NCBI RefSeq assembly: GCF_022549775.1
Contig: NZ_JAKZGP010000045.1
Location: forward strand, 1 to 43,323
Length of the DNA stretch: 43,323 bases
Reading direction: 5' to 3'
From: Belliella filtrata
GTDB lineage: Bacteria; Bacteroidota; Bacteroidia; Cytophagales; Cyclobacteriaceae
In this document: positions 1-10,400 of the stretch, piece by piece
Layout of the letters: every line of letters begins with the position of its first letter
How positions within the stretch are numbered: position 1 is the stretch's first letter
Position numbers and translations under genes: made by a program
The notes under the pieces: model-generated
The model's input: only the letters and a program-made list of their open reading frames with translations
Database searches by the model: none
Told to the model about the DNA's origin: nothing

Positions 1-127
1 TGGATAAACCAACTTTAAAGCTGATTTTCGTACATTAACATACAAATACGCGTCAATACGCTACAAAGGAGCACAAGACTCCAAATATTTGAATATTGGT
101 CAGTAAATAATGTACCTGAGTAGTTAC
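1..127. mobile_element. Terminal fragment of an insertion sequence (probable IS66-like end)
   Basis: Positions 114-127 read ACCTGAGTAGTTAC, the exact reverse complement of GTAACTACTCAGGT at 43200-43213, where an IS66-type transposase tail ends. IS66-family elements are known to begin with GTAA, so the element would lie to the left of the window with its outer end at 127. The 113 bases inside this end contain no recognisable transposase coding, so this is probably the end opposite to the tnpC end seen at the right edge. The assignment is inferred from the shared inverted repeat only. Confidence 0.45.
114..127 (-). repeat. Terminal inverted repeat, left copy
   Basis: A 14-bp sequence, ACCTGAGTAGTTAC, whose exact reverse complement is at 43200-43213. 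Read inward to the left it starts GTAA, as IS66-family termini do. Confidence 0.55.
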
Positions 128-243
128 GGATGAAAAAATCATTTCTTAAAACCTTATATGCAGTTTGTCCATACTTAAGTAAAATCTTGAAAAATAGCTA
201 ACTCAATCAACTCAGAAAGTGTTCATTATATGCTCAATAATTC

Positions 244-251
244 TAATTTTG
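244..251 (+). promoter_or_regulatory. Candidate -7 box of the first secreted-protein gene
   Basis: TAATTTTG fits the Bacteroidota -7 consensus TAnnTTTG and lies 25 bases upstream of the ATG at 277. No exact TTG is seen 19-21 bases further upstream (GTTC is nearest), so this is a partial match. Confidence 0.4.
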
Positions 252-276
252 TACTGATTCATCGACCTCATTGACT

Positions 277-3087
277 ATGGCGAAAGTTTTACTTTTGACG
301 ATTTGTTTGCTTAGCGTCACCTATTCTCTTCAATCCCAAACTTGGAGAAGAGTGGGTGGGTGGGGAAATGAATTCACTGGAATCACATGGGTAAATGATG
401 AAGTAGGCTTCGTCTCTGGAGACAGGATCATCTTGAAAACTGTAGACGGTGGGTTAAGTTGGATCGAACAAGAGGCTCCTGATGATGTCATCATGTATGG
501 GGTAGACTTTTTCAATCAGAATATTGGGCTTATGGTCGGGGAAAATGGGATTGTTTATAAAACAACAAACGCTGGAAGTACCTGGACACGCATAAAAATT
601 AATACATCAACCACCCTGAAAAAAGTTAAATTTGTAAACCAGAACCGAGCTTTTGCTGTAGGAGACAATGGTCAATTGTATCGGTCCACCAATGCCGGAG
701 ACTCATGGGCAAGACAAGATGTAGGTACTACAGCAAACCTTTCTAGTATTTATTTTGCTACGTTGGACACAGGCTACATCTCATTACAAGACGGACGGAT
801 ACTACGTACGTCTAATCAAGGGAACAATTGGACTTTTCTCAATACACAAAATACGCAGCCTTTGAATGATGTCTATTTCACAAACGCTTCGAATGGATAT
901 GCTGTTGGAAATAGGGGTACCATTCTTAAAACCACTAATGCAGGAACCTCTTGGACGGTCATAAACTCTGGAACAGAAAGAGATCTTTTAGCTGTGTATT
1001 TCAATAAAACCAACACGAATCTTGGCGTGGTAGTTGGGCAATCCGCCACGCTATTGCGTACCACCAACGCTGGGCTCACTTTTGACGGGATCAATGTGAG
1101 CAATACACAGACCTATAGAGATATCAGCTTTAGAGGTAATTCAAACATGGTATTTGCAATTGGTACTAGTGGTCACATGCTTGCGTCTACCAATTCTGGT
1201 GGATCATGGACCTTGAGGCTATCGGGTAACAATGCGGACTATGTAGCTGCACAGTTTCGCACAGAAAACTTAGGGTACTTCGTAGGCCCTGAGGGCAAAA
1301 TATTCTCAACAAGCAATGGAGGAAATAGCATCGTAGATCGTTCTAGACCATTATCCATTGACTTTCGCAACCTTTACTTTATCACAAATGCACTCGGATT
1401 TGTTGTAGGTGATCAAGGAACTGTACTCAGAACCAGCAATTCAGGTGGCAACTGGTCATCGTTGAACACCAACACCACTACCAACCTTCGAGGACTCTAC
1501 TTTGCAAACAACAACCTCGGCTATGTCGTCGGCGAGGGTGGGTTCATCAGCAAAACAGAAAATAACGGAGTCAATTGGCAAGAAGTAGAAGCAAGCAATA
1601 CGATTGTCAACTTGAACCAAATAGTGTTTTTTGAAAATTCAATTGGCATTGTGGTCGGCGAAGGTGGGCACATTAGTAGAACTGAAGACGGTCAAACTTG
1701 GACTGCAATCACTTCTCCTTCTACAACTGACCTTGTAGACCTAACCAAACTTGATGAAAACAGTGCTATAGCTATCGGAAAGCAAGGCACTATTATTAAG
1801 ACTGAAGACCAAGGCCTGACTTGGAAAATTATTCAAACTTCCTTTCAGGTTGATTTTACTGGAGTTGATTTTTTGGATGAGTCTGTAGGATTTGTAACTG
1901 GAGCAAAGGGCTTGATTTTAAAAACCATGGATAGCGGCGAAACTTGGGTACAAAATGCTACAGGAACATTCCAAAACTTTACAGATGTAAGCTTTGGATC
2001 ATTGAGTATAGGCTATGCTGTAGGTGACCAAGGTACCCTTTTCCAATACAGCTGTGCTGTACCAGACACCCCAACCTTAATCTTTGGTGAAAGTAACATT
2101 TGTATCAGTCAACAAATATACACCGTCCAAAACACCAATGTACTGGGAGAAACTTTTGAATGGAGGGTAGACGGAGGTACCATCCTTGAAGGGCAAGGGA
2201 CAAATCGAATTGTTGTCAATTGGGATATCCCAGGTAGAAATGCCGTGCTGGTAAGAGGACAAAATTCATGTGGAAATGGTGGTACCAGAGGCCTTGAGGT
2301 ACTTGTGTCTGTACAACCGCAACTTTTACCTGAGATTAGCGGAGAAGGTGCTGTTTGTCTTGGTAGCATTATCTCATACGAAGTCCCAAACATCCCTGGC
2401 ACTGACTACGTTTGGGTAGCTTCAGGTGGACTAATCAGGGAAGGACAAGGAACTTCAAAAGTCAATGTAGAATGGACAAGCACCGGAGATCGAAGTATCC
2501 AAGTAAGCCCAAGAAACCCATGTGGAAATGCTTCCGCAACTATCAAACCAATATCCGTGCAAAGCCCTCCAGAGCAACCTGAAGAAATCATAGGCTCTGA
2601 ATTTGTGGGACTTGTGGAAGAGGAGTATGAGGTTGCATTGACTCAAGGCGTAAATTACACTTGGGCGATAAGCAATTCAGGAGGAACAATCATCTCCGGG
2701 CAAGGAACACATCAAGTTCGAGTCAGGTGGCAACGTGAAGGTGACTTCAACCTGACTGCCACTCCTATGAATGCCTGCAATACAGGCACTGCAGCAACAT
2801 TGAAAGTCAATGTCAATTTGATCACCAATATATCCGAAGAAAAAGCTCAAAATATCGCCATCAAAATATATCCAAACCCTTCAAAAGGTGACATTAAGAT
2901 AAGCACCAGCGGACTAGGCACCATCAGAGGAATAAGTCTGATCAATAGCTTAGGACAAGTTATCAAGGACTTAAGCCCAAATGAAGGAGATTTTGACTTT
3001 GCAGTAAAGGATCTTCCAAGAGGTGTGTATACCATCACTATAAAAACCAGAGACAAAGAATACTTCAGAAAACTGATTATTCAATGA
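277..3087 (+). CDS. T9SS-secreted double beta-propeller protein (YCF48-like repeats, type A sorting domain)
   Basis: A large exported protein of 936 residues. A hydrophobic signal peptide is followed from about residue 27 to 595 by about fourteen degenerate repeats of 40-45 residues with the pattern GYVVG-x-x-G-x-I-x-K-T-x-N-x-G-x-x-W. These are typical of YCF48/BNR-type propeller blades, and fourteen fits two seven-bladed propellers. Three Ig/PKD-like repeats follow (about 595-855), each with a cysteine near its start and a GQGT motif. The last 75 residues hold IYPNPSKG, NSLGQVI and LPRGVYTI, a T9SS type A C-terminal sorting domain. The protein is therefore expected to be secreted or anchored on the surface by type IX secretion. 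The frame can be extended to a TTG at 271, but the ATG at 277 gives the better signal peptide. Ligand and function are unknown. Confidence 0.88.
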   Translation: MAKVLLLTICLLSVTYSLQSQTWRRVGGWGNEFTGITWVNDEVGFVSGDRIILKTVDGGLSWIEQEAPDDVIMYGVDFFNQNIGLMVGENGIVYKTTNAGSTWTRIKINTSTTLKKVKFVNQNRAFAVGDNGQLYRSTNAGDSWARQDVGTTANLSSIYFATLDTGYISLQDGRILRTSNQGNNWTFLNTQNTQPLNDVYFTNASNGYAVGNRGTILKTTNAGTSWTVINSGTERDLLAVYFNKTNTNLGVVVGQSATLLRTTNAGLTFDGINVSNTQTYRDISFRGNSNMVFAIGTSGHMLASTNSGGSWTLRLSGNNADYVAAQFRTENLGYFVGPEGKIFSTSNGGNSIVDRSRPLSIDFRNLYFITNALGFVVGDQGTVLRTSNSGGNWSSLNTNTTTNLRGLYFANNNLGYVVGEGGFISKTENNGVNWQEVEASNTIVNLNQIVFFENSIGIVVGEGGHISRTEDGQTWTAITSPSTTDLVDLTKLDENSAIAIGKQGTIIKTEDQGLTWKIIQTSFQVDFTGVDFLDESVGFVTGAKGLILKTMDSGETWVQNATGTFQNFTDVSFGSLSIGYAVGDQGTLFQYSCAVPDTPTLIFGESNICISQQIYTVQNTNVLGETFEWRVDGGTILEGQGTNRIVVNWDIPGRNAVLVRGQNSCGNGGTRGLEVLVSVQPQLLPEISGEGAVCLGSIISYEVPNIPGTDYVWVASGGLIREGQGTSKVNVEWTSTGDRSIQVSPRNPCGNASATIKPISVQSPPEQPEEIIGSEFVGLVEEEYEVALTQGVNYTWAISNSGGTIISGQGTHQVRVRWQREGDFNLTATPMNACNTGTAATLKVNVNLITNISEEKAQNIAIKIYPNPSKGDIKISTSGLGTIRGISLINSLGQVIKDLSPNEGDFDFAVKDLPRGVYTITIKTRDKEYFRKLIIQ

Positions 3088-3158
3088 TACTCTTGAACAT
3101 ATCAAGTTCAGTATTTTCTTTTCTCCACTTTCCCTCGCAATCACCTCTTCGAAATAAT

Positions 3159-3205
3159 ATTCTGAAAATAATTAAATTACTGATTATTTTTCCTATTTTC
3201 AGAAT
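3159..3205. repeat. Inverted repeat in the 3088-3306 gap
   Basis: ATTCTGAAAATA (3159-3170) is matched exactly by TATTTTCAGAAT (3194-3205), giving a 12-bp stem with a 23-base AT-rich loop. No long T-run follows directly, so it is not a clean terminator. It could be a transcript-end structure of the upstream gene or a binding site. Confidence 0.4.
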
Positions 3206-3306
3206 TATATAAATTTTTAATAGTATTTTTCAAAATAATATTTTGACACCATGCTAGGTTTTTGATAAACTTTTTAGCTGATTTGTGGCGTAAATCCAGC
3301 ATAACT

Positions 3307-4551
3307 ATGAATAATAGATCATTCCATCCGGAGAGCTTGATGATGACTCATGGGTACAAACCAGAGCTGTCAGAAGGAGCCATTAAATGTCCCATTTTTC
3401 AAACCTCTACCTTCGTCTTCAAATCAGCAGAAGAAGGCAAGGCCTTTTTTGAAGTAGCTTATGGCCAAAGAGAAAAGGAGCCCAATGAAGAACTCGGACT
3501 AATATACAGCAGGTTGAACAACCCTGACTTACAAATACTAGAAGAGAGACTTTGCCTTTGGGATGAGGCAGATGAATGTGCAGTATTTGAGAGTGGTATG
3601 TCTGCCATCTCGACTGTCATGCTAGAGTTTTTGAGACCAGGCGACATCATGCTTTATAGCAAGCCTGTCTATGGAGGTACAGATCATTTTATCAACAAAG
3701 TACTCCCTCAATATGGCATCAAAGGAATAGGTTTTACCAGTGAGCAGACGAAAGAAGAAATATTGGACTTGGTGAAAAAAGACAAAGGCAATATAAAGCT
3801 TATCTATGTAGAGACTCCTGCGAACCCAACCAATGCGCTTTTTGATCTAGAGCTTTGTAGAGATGTTGCTGACTCCATTTCTACCGATGATCAAGATGTC
3901 GTGGTATGTGTAGACAATACCTACATGGGGCCATTGTGGCAACATCCACTAAAGCACGGTGCTGATCTGATCGTATATTCTGCGACAAAATACATTGGAG
4001 GGCATTCTGACCTGATAGCTGGAGCCGTATTGGGTAAGTCGAAATACATGACTAGAGTAAGAACTTTGAGAACATTTCTGGGCAATATGGCAGGCCCCTG
4101 GACAGGCTGGCTCCTGATGAGAAGCTTGGAAACACTCAAAGTAAGAATGACTCAGCAAGCCACCAATACTGTAGAGGTTGCAAAGTATTTGCAGACTCAC
4201 CCAAAAGTAGAAAAGGTATATTATCTTGGAAATCTGGAGGCAGGAAGTAGGCAGCATGACATTTTCAAAAAACAACTCAAATGTGCAGGTGCGATGATAT
4301 CCTTCGATATCAAAGGAGGTGAAAAAGAAGCCTTCAAATTCCTAAACAGCCTAAAGTTGATGAAATTAGCTGTGTCACTTGGAAGCACAGAGTCTTTGGC
4401 AGAGCATCCAGCTACGATGACGCATAGCGATGTATCTTTAGAAGATAGAGAATTGCTTGGTATCTCGGAGAGGCTGGTGAGGCTTTCTATAGGCGTAGAA
4501 CATTTCCAAGATATCATCTGGGATATAGAGCAAGCTTTAGAACAAGTCTGA
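3307..4551 (+). CDS. PLP-dependent trans-sulfuration family enzyme (cystathionine gamma-synthase / methionine gamma-lyase type)
   Basis: A 414-residue fold-type I PLP enzyme of the Cys/Met metabolism family. The motif SATKYIGGHSDLIAG carries the Schiff-base lysine at about residue 228. Other family marks are YSRLNNPDLQILEERL near the N-terminus, FESGMSAIS (cofactor phosphate region), VETPANPT, and SLGSTESLAEHPATMTHS towards the C-terminus. Members cleave or form C-gamma to sulfur bonds using cystathionine, methionine or O-acyl-homoserine. Motifs alone do not separate gamma-synthase from gamma-lyase. The frame extends to a TTG at 3262, but the family-typical start is the ATG at 3307. It stands alone, convergent with the transglycosylase gene ten bases downstream, and no SAM-type riboswitch is evident upstream. 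Confidence 0.85.
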   Translation: MNNRSFHPESLMMTHGYKPELSEGAIKCPIFQTSTFVFKSAEEGKAFFEVAYGQREKEPNEELGLIYSRLNNPDLQILEERLCLWDEADECAVFESGMSAISTVMLEFLRPGDIMLYSKPVYGGTDHFINKVLPQYGIKGIGFTSEQTKEEILDLVKKDKGNIKLIYVETPANPTNALFDLELCRDVADSISTDDQDVVVCVDNTYMGPLWQHPLKHGADLIVYSATKYIGGHSDLIAGAVLGKSKYMTRVRTLRTFLGNMAGPWTGWLLMRSLETLKVRMTQQATNTVEVAKYLQTHPKVEKVYYLGNLEAGSRQHDIFKKQLKCAGAMISFDIKGGEKEAFKFLNSLKLMKLAVSLGSTESLAEHPATMTHSDVSLEDRELLGISERLVRLSIGVEHFQDIIWDIEQALEQV

Positions 4552-4561
4552 TTCAAAAGAT

Positions 4562-5959
4562 CTACGGCTCAATGAGTACTCGATAGGAATTATACAATAT
4601 CAGTATATCTTCTACATAAGTGACCGCAACATGGCCTTTGGCATATCCACTTTTTACAATAGGGTCTCGATAGTATTCAGGATCTGTTTTCAGCTTTAGA
4701 AAATGGCTTACTTGATCCCAGTGTTGTGGATTTCTACCATACTTCAATGTCAACCTCCAGGCGTCTTCTACATGGCCATGTCCTATGTTGTAAGACGCCA
4801 GGATGAACTTAATTCTTTCATTGGATTCAGGTATTCTTTCTCTCCAAAATTTATCTAAGTACTCTAAAAAATTAACTCCTCCCATTAGACTTTGATAGGG
4901 ATCATTTGGATCTGCTACGCCAAATCTATCCAAAGTGACAGGCATCAGTTGCAGCAAGCCACTTGCTCCAGCATAAGAGGTAGCTTCAGCATCAAACCCA
5001 GACTCTTTATACACCAAAGAGGCCAACAATCGCCAATCCCAACCCAACTTGTCTGCTGCCTTTTTGATGATATCATCATATGCAGAAATTTTATTGCCCC
5101 CCAAAGAAGAGAATGCGCTATTACTGCGGTAATAGCTGTTTTTGGAATTTAAGAAATATTTAGCATATAAAGTGGCCAGATAGCCAGACTTGGTACGCTT
5201 GAAAATCCAATCGTTGATTGCAGACTCTAAAAGTGGAGCATTGGTCCTAACCACCCAAGATACTGGAGATTTTTCACTGATTTCCACCCCGACATTCAAA
5301 TCGTTGTAATAGGTGGCATTCACCAGAGCCAAATCTTTATCAGCTACTGTATAATCGATTTCACCTTTTACTACTTTTGATATCAACTCTTCCCGGCTTT
5401 CAGGAATCTCTAGAATATTAATATGAAATGTACTGTCTTGATTGAAATGATTGAGCTGGTCTTTGTATATAGAACCTTGGGGAATATGAACAGACTTCTG
5501 GTTCAAATCTGAAAAATCAGTAACTGAAGCACCTTGCTTTCTTTGAATTAGCACCGTACTCATCTCACCGAGTGGCAAAGTAAATTTAGCATAAAGTTTC
5601 CTTTGCTCAGTTTGCTCCAGATTCATCGCAATGATATCAGCTTGACCTTTATTGAGCAAATAAAATGCTTCTTCAATATCAGATTTCACGATCAAATGAA
5701 GCCTGACTCCTAAGTTAGCCGCCAGATTCCGCAAAAGTTCAAATTCATAGCCCATTCTTCTACCTCTGTAGATATAATAGCTTGTAGAAGAATTGTCAAC
5801 AATTGCCCGAATATACCCTCTTTTGGTGATCTCATCCAAGTCAAGAAGTGTGGGATTTTCCCAATAAGGAACTTCCTTCTCCTTTTGAAAAAAGGTACAC
5901 TGTACCCCAAACAAAAGGAGAATAAAACATAAAGCAATGATTTGGGTAATTCTTTTCAT
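4562..5959 (-). CDS. mltF: MltF-like membrane-bound lytic transglycosylase lipoprotein
   Basis: A 465-residue envelope enzyme predicted to cleave the MurNAc-GlcNAc glycan bond of peptidoglycan non-hydrolytically. The N-terminus is a lipoprotein signal (LLFGVQC, Cys21). Residues about 40-270 form a periplasmic solute-binding domain of the SBP_bac_3 type (RGYIRAIVDN, GYEFELLRNLA, ADIIAMNLEQT). Residues about 295-450 form an SLT domain with YKESGF, where Glu319 is the expected catalytic acid, followed by GASGLLQLMP and ASYNIGHGHV. This two-domain order and length match MltF. In E. coli MltF the substrate-binding-like part regulates the lytic domain. The gene is transcribed alone and converges with the PLP enzyme gene. 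Confidence 0.9.
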   Translation of the reverse strand: MKRITQIIALCFILLLFGVQCTFFQKEKEVPYWENPTLLDLDEITKRGYIRAIVDNSSTSYYIYRGRRMGYEFELLRNLAANLGVRLHLIVKSDIEEAFYLLNKGQADIIAMNLEQTEQRKLYAKFTLPLGEMSTVLIQRKQGASVTDFSDLNQKSVHIPQGSIYKDQLNHFNQDSTFHINILEIPESREELISKVVKGEIDYTVADKDLALVNATYYNDLNVGVEISEKSPVSWVVRTNAPLLESAINDWIFKRTKSGYLATLYAKYFLNSKNSYYRSNSAFSSLGGNKISAYDDIIKKAADKLGWDWRLLASLVYKESGFDAEATSYAGASGLLQLMPVTLDRFGVADPNDPYQSLMGGVNFLEYLDKFWRERIPESNERIKFILASYNIGHGHVEDAWRLTLKYGRNPQHWDQVSHFLKLKTDPEYYRDPIVKSGYAKGHVAVTYVEDILILYNSYRVLIEP

Positions 5960-6064
5960 AAACTATAAATGCTCGATTTGATACTCAAAATCACGCATCA
6001 AGCAACAGTTTTAGCAAATAATATACCAAAATCAAAACTCAAAAATAAGTAAGTCCCTGAAAGT

Positions 6065-6102
6065 AAACAAAAAAGCTCTTGTAACTTGTACACAAGAGCT
6101 TT
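6065..6102 (-). terminator. Rho-independent terminator of the efflux operon
   Basis: A perfect 11-bp stem (6072-6082 with 6092-6102) with a 9-base loop. On the minus strand it is followed by a T-rich run reading TTTTTTGTTT. It lies 34 bases after the TolC-like stop codon. Confidence 0.85.
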
Positions 6103-6135
6103 CTCTCTAAACTAAATATCCAAAGGATTGATCAG

Positions 6136-7470
6136 TTATTCGAAACGCTCATCCACATTTCTAAAGTAAATTTTCCCTGACAACCTCAACAGTTCTATTT
6201 CACTCTCTTTGATGTTATACAATGAAGAAATCAATCGATCTTCAGCTGTCAGGAGGTTAACCTGAGCATCCCTGAATTCAAGATAATTCGCGATCCCAAG
6301 CCTAAATCTTTCGAGTGCAATTTCAGCATTTTCTACCGCTACTTCATAATTTTTCTCCTCTATATCAAGAAGTTGATTACTTATTTGGTAGGCATTATAA
6401 GCCCTGTAAATATCGGAAGTCATTTGAATCTCAAACTGCTGCATCGCAAGCTCTGCATTATTACGCTGGACTTTGGCACTTTGAATTCTTCTATTAAGTA
6501 CAAATCCATTAAAAATATTCAAGGATACATTTCCTCCAAGGTTAAACCCTTCTCTTTGGTTTTTCAAAAGAAAACCAGCTTCTGAGTTCAAGGTATTGTT
6601 GACATAGGCACCACTCAAATTTATAGAAGGTAGTCGCTGTAATTGAGTTTCTCTCAACTGAAGAAATGCAACATTTTCCTGCCTTTGGGCTACGAGAAAC
6701 TGCTTATTGTGCATGTATGCATTCTCCACCAAGTCCTCAAGTCTCAAATCTTCTGATATCACAATAGTATCTTTGACAAAGAAATCTTGCTCTGGTCCTA
6801 TTCCTAATAGTTCATTAAGATTGATCCTAGCCGCTTTGATCACTTGATCTTGATTCACACGAAGAGAAAGATCAGAATTGTAATCAACTTGGGCTGTTAG
6901 AAAATCCCTACGACCAGCCCCACCAAGTTCATAACGCGCCTCAGCAATATCCAGCCTGTTTTTCGAAAACTCTAATGTCTTCTCCAAAACCTTTTGTCTC
7001 TGCAGCTCCAATACTAATCTGTAGTAAGCCGTAGATATCGCAGCCACAGTATTCTCCACAGCCACTTTGGAGTCTAGTTCACTGATTTCTGCTAGCTTGC
7101 CTAGTCTCCTCATTGTCACTACAGCTTCTGGATTGAAGCCATATATGGCAGTTACCGTGAAGTTTTCAGTATCGGATTCTGCCCCTCGAATTTCGTTAGG
7201 CTCTGGCGAATTGACAAACTGCTGCTCTACATCTTCCACACTGTAATTTAGCGCATAAACTGCATCTACTTGAGGCATAAATGCCGTACCAAAGCCTATT
7301 TTTTTATCATAGTTGGCAAGTAAAACGTTATTGATAGCGATCTTAACATCAAAATTCTTCTCTAAGCCAATCATAATGGCCTTTTCCAAATTGAGCTGCT
7401 CTTCCTCCTGTGCATTTGCTATGAAAGCCCCCTGTATAAGCAACAGGAGTATTAATATATTTTTCTTCAT
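6136..7470 (-). CDS. TolC-family outer membrane efflux protein
   Basis: A 444-residue TolC/OprM-type protein, the outer membrane channel of a tripartite pump. A signal peptide ends near ANAQ (residue 21). Two outer-membrane-efflux repeats follow, rich in long alpha-helical stretches such as LDIAEARYELGGAGRRDFLTA and, near the C-terminus, AEIALERFRLGIANYLEFRDA. These paired motifs are diagnostic of the internal duplication of this family. Its start overlaps the RND gene stop by one base (TAATG), so the two are probably translationally coupled. It is the last gene of the operon and is followed by a strong terminator. Confidence 0.9.
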   Translation of the reverse strand: MKKNILILLLLIQGAFIANAQEEEQLNLEKAIMIGLEKNFDVKIAINNVLLANYDKKIGFGTAFMPQVDAVYALNYSVEDVEQQFVNSPEPNEIRGAESDTENFTVTAIYGFNPEAVVTMRRLGKLAEISELDSKVAVENTVAAISTAYYRLVLELQRQKVLEKTLEFSKNRLDIAEARYELGGAGRRDFLTAQVDYNSDLSLRVNQDQVIKAARINLNELLGIGPEQDFFVKDTIVISEDLRLEDLVENAYMHNKQFLVAQRQENVAFLQLRETQLQRLPSINLSGAYVNNTLNSEAGFLLKNQREGFNLGGNVSLNIFNGFVLNRRIQSAKVQRNNAELAMQQFEIQMTSDIYRAYNAYQISNQLLDIEEKNYEVAVENAEIALERFRLGIANYLEFRDAQVNLLTAEDRLISSLYNIKESEIELLRLSGKIYFRNVDERFE

Positions 7471-10400
7471 TACACTCTTGCTAATCTTCCTTGTTTGGAT
7501 GTAAGGTATGTATAAATCGCTGGGATGATGAATAAGGTGAGAATAGTAGAGAAGACCAAGCCACCTACTACTGCCACTCCCATAGGTACCCTTCCTTCTG
7601 AACCAGCTCCTAGCGCCAAAGCGATAGGGAGTATTCCCAATATAGTAGACAAACTCGTCATCAAGATTGGCCTAAATCTCGCACTTGAAGCATCCAAGAT
7701 CGCTTCTTCTACGGAAAGCCCTTGTGCCTTTCTTTGATTGGCAAACTCTACTATCAAGATGCCATTTTTGGTCACCAAGCCTATCAACATAATGATTCCA
7801 ATCTGACTGAATATATTCAAAGTGAAATCAAATAACCATAGCGAAGCCAATGCACCAAATAGTGCCAAAGGTACAGTGAACATGATCGTCAATGGATCCA
7901 AGAAGCTTTCAAACTGTGCAGATAGCACCAGGTAAATCAAAACCAAAGCAAAGATAAAAGCGAAAATCAAGCTATTTGAACTCTCCCGATACTCTTTAGA
8001 AAGTCCAGCTACATCCGTGCTGAATGATTCGTCCAAGACTTCTCCTGCGATTCTATCCATTTCTTCTAAGCCCGTACCAATGGTGTAGCCAGGAGCCAAG
8101 TTAGCCGATACAGTCGCACTGACAAATCTATTGAACCTGTACAACTGCGGTGGTGTACTTCTCTCATTGATCCTTACCAAATTATCCAATTGTACCAAAC
8201 TTCCATTTTCAGCCCTTACATATAGTGTTCTCAGGTTAATTGGCTCATTCCTATCTCTTAGCTGCATCTCACCTACCACTTGGTATTGCTTCCCATTCAT
8301 GATAAAATAGGCAAATCGCTGACCCGAATAAGAAAGCTGCAAAGTCCTTGCAATTTCTTGTACAGATACGCCAATATTTCTGGCCTTTTCTCTATCGATT
8401 TCTACTTCGATCTCGGGCTTGGTAAACTTCAAGTTAATATCAGTAAAGCTAAAAACACTGCTTTCATTTGCTTTATTCATAAACTCAGGAATCACTTCCT
8501 TCAGCTTGTCCAAGGTAGGCGCTTGTAGCACATACTGGACAGGAAGCCCTGCCCTCCTATCACCTATAGAAGGCGGTTGTGTAGCAAATGCCCTCACAGC
8601 TGTAAACCTCTGTAGCTTCTGATTCACCTCATCATAAATCTCCTGTTGGCTTCTCTTTCGATCGGCAGCATCAGTCAAAATGAGTCTCAAAAACCCTGAA
8701 TTTGTACTTGCAGTACCAAAGCCTGGTGAAGTAACTGAAATGGTACCAGAAAGCTCATCGGCTTCAATTGAAGCTTGAAATTCTTGCGTCATTTCATCCA
8801 AAACCCTGTCCATGTACTCGAAAGTAGCTCCTTCTGGGCCACTGAGATTGATTCTCATTTCTCCCCTATCTTCTATGGGAGAAAGTTCCGTAGGGATAAT
8901 GTTAAATAAGCCATAAATACCCAATCCTGTCAGAATAATCACGATAAACGCTATCCATTTGGCTTTCATAAAACCCTGAAGCAAATAGAAATATTTATCA
9001 TTGAGCCATACAAAAACGGGCTCTGTCTTTCTGTGAATCCAATTTTGTTTTTCTCTACGTTTCAGGAGTTTTGAGCTTAGCATAGGTGTCATTGTCAATG
9101 CTACAAATGAAGATATAATAACAGCACCAGCCACTACAACACCAAACTCCCTAAACAATCGACCTGTAGTTCCAGTCAAGAAAATTACTGGTAAAAAAAC
9201 TGCCGCTAGTGCTACAGTAGTTGCGATTACGGCAAAGAAAATTTCTTCAGCACCCTTTTCTGCTGCCGTATCTGGATTTTCACCTTTTTCTATTCTAGAA
9301 TAGATGTTTTCCAATACCACGATAGCATCATCCACAACCAGACCAATGGAAAGCACAATACCTAAAAGCGTCAATACATTGATAGAAAAATCCATCAAGT
9401 ACATCAGGAAAAATACTCCAATCAAGGAAATTGGAATCGTCAAAACAGGAATGAAAGTAGTCCTCCAATCCCTCAAGAATAGGAAGATAATCAATACTAC
9501 CAGAATAAATGCAGTGATAATCGTCTCTTGAACTTCAGAGATCGAAGAACGGATAAAACTAGTGGAATCAAAGCCTATATCCAGGGATACATCTTCTGGA
9601 AGATCCTTTTCGATAAATTCCAACCTTCTATAGAATTCATCAACAATCTCAATATTATTAGACCCTGGCAAGGGAATAAGCACCACTCCTACCATAGGAA
9701 TACCGTCACGCTTAAGTACGGTCCGCTCATTTAAAGCTGCCAGCTCTGCCTTACCCACATCTTGAAATCTCACAATATTATTCTGATCCTCTTTGATGAT
9801 GAGGTCATTGAATTCCTGTGGGGTGCTAAGTCTACTTTTGGTTCGCACAGAGAGTTCTATAGCAGCCCCTTCAATTCTTCCTGAAGGAAGCTCAACGTTT
9901 TCACTTTGCACCTTATTCAATACATCCAAAGGAGTGACTCCATAAGATGCCATCCTCAAAGGATCCATTCGCAGACGAATCGCATATTGCTTTTCTCCCC
10001 AAATCTGAACTGTACTTACTCCCGGTATGGTCTGCAATCTTTCTTTGAAAACATTGTTTGCCAAATCCGAAAGCTCCAGCAAGTTCCTCTTGTTACTTTG
10101 AACATTCAAAAACACAATAGGTTGAGAGTCAGTATCTGCTTTCGAAACTACAGGAGGATCTGCGTCAGGAGGCAGGTTTCGCTGTGCACCAGCTACTTTG
10201 TCCCTCACATCATTAGCCGCTGCTTCTAGGTCACCTCCCACATCGAATTCGACAACTATATTACTGGTTCCATCATTGGATGTCGAAGTTAGGGATTTGA
10301 TCCCTGCGATACCGTTGATTGCCTCTTCAAGTGGTTCGGTGATCTGTGCCTCTATTACATCAGCGTTGGCACCGACGTAAGTAGTCCTTACGTTGATCAC

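Noticed and set aside
3088-3306. Possible SAM-type riboswitch before the trans-sulfuration enzyme
   Set aside because: The region is mostly A/T with one simple inverted repeat. None of the conserved SAM-I or SAM-II core sequences could be recognised.
7525-7737. Opposite-strand frames inside the RND gene and similar frames inside other long genes
   Set aside because: They lie antisense to strongly conserved coding sequence, lack plausible starts and family features, and reflect codon bias of the real gene.
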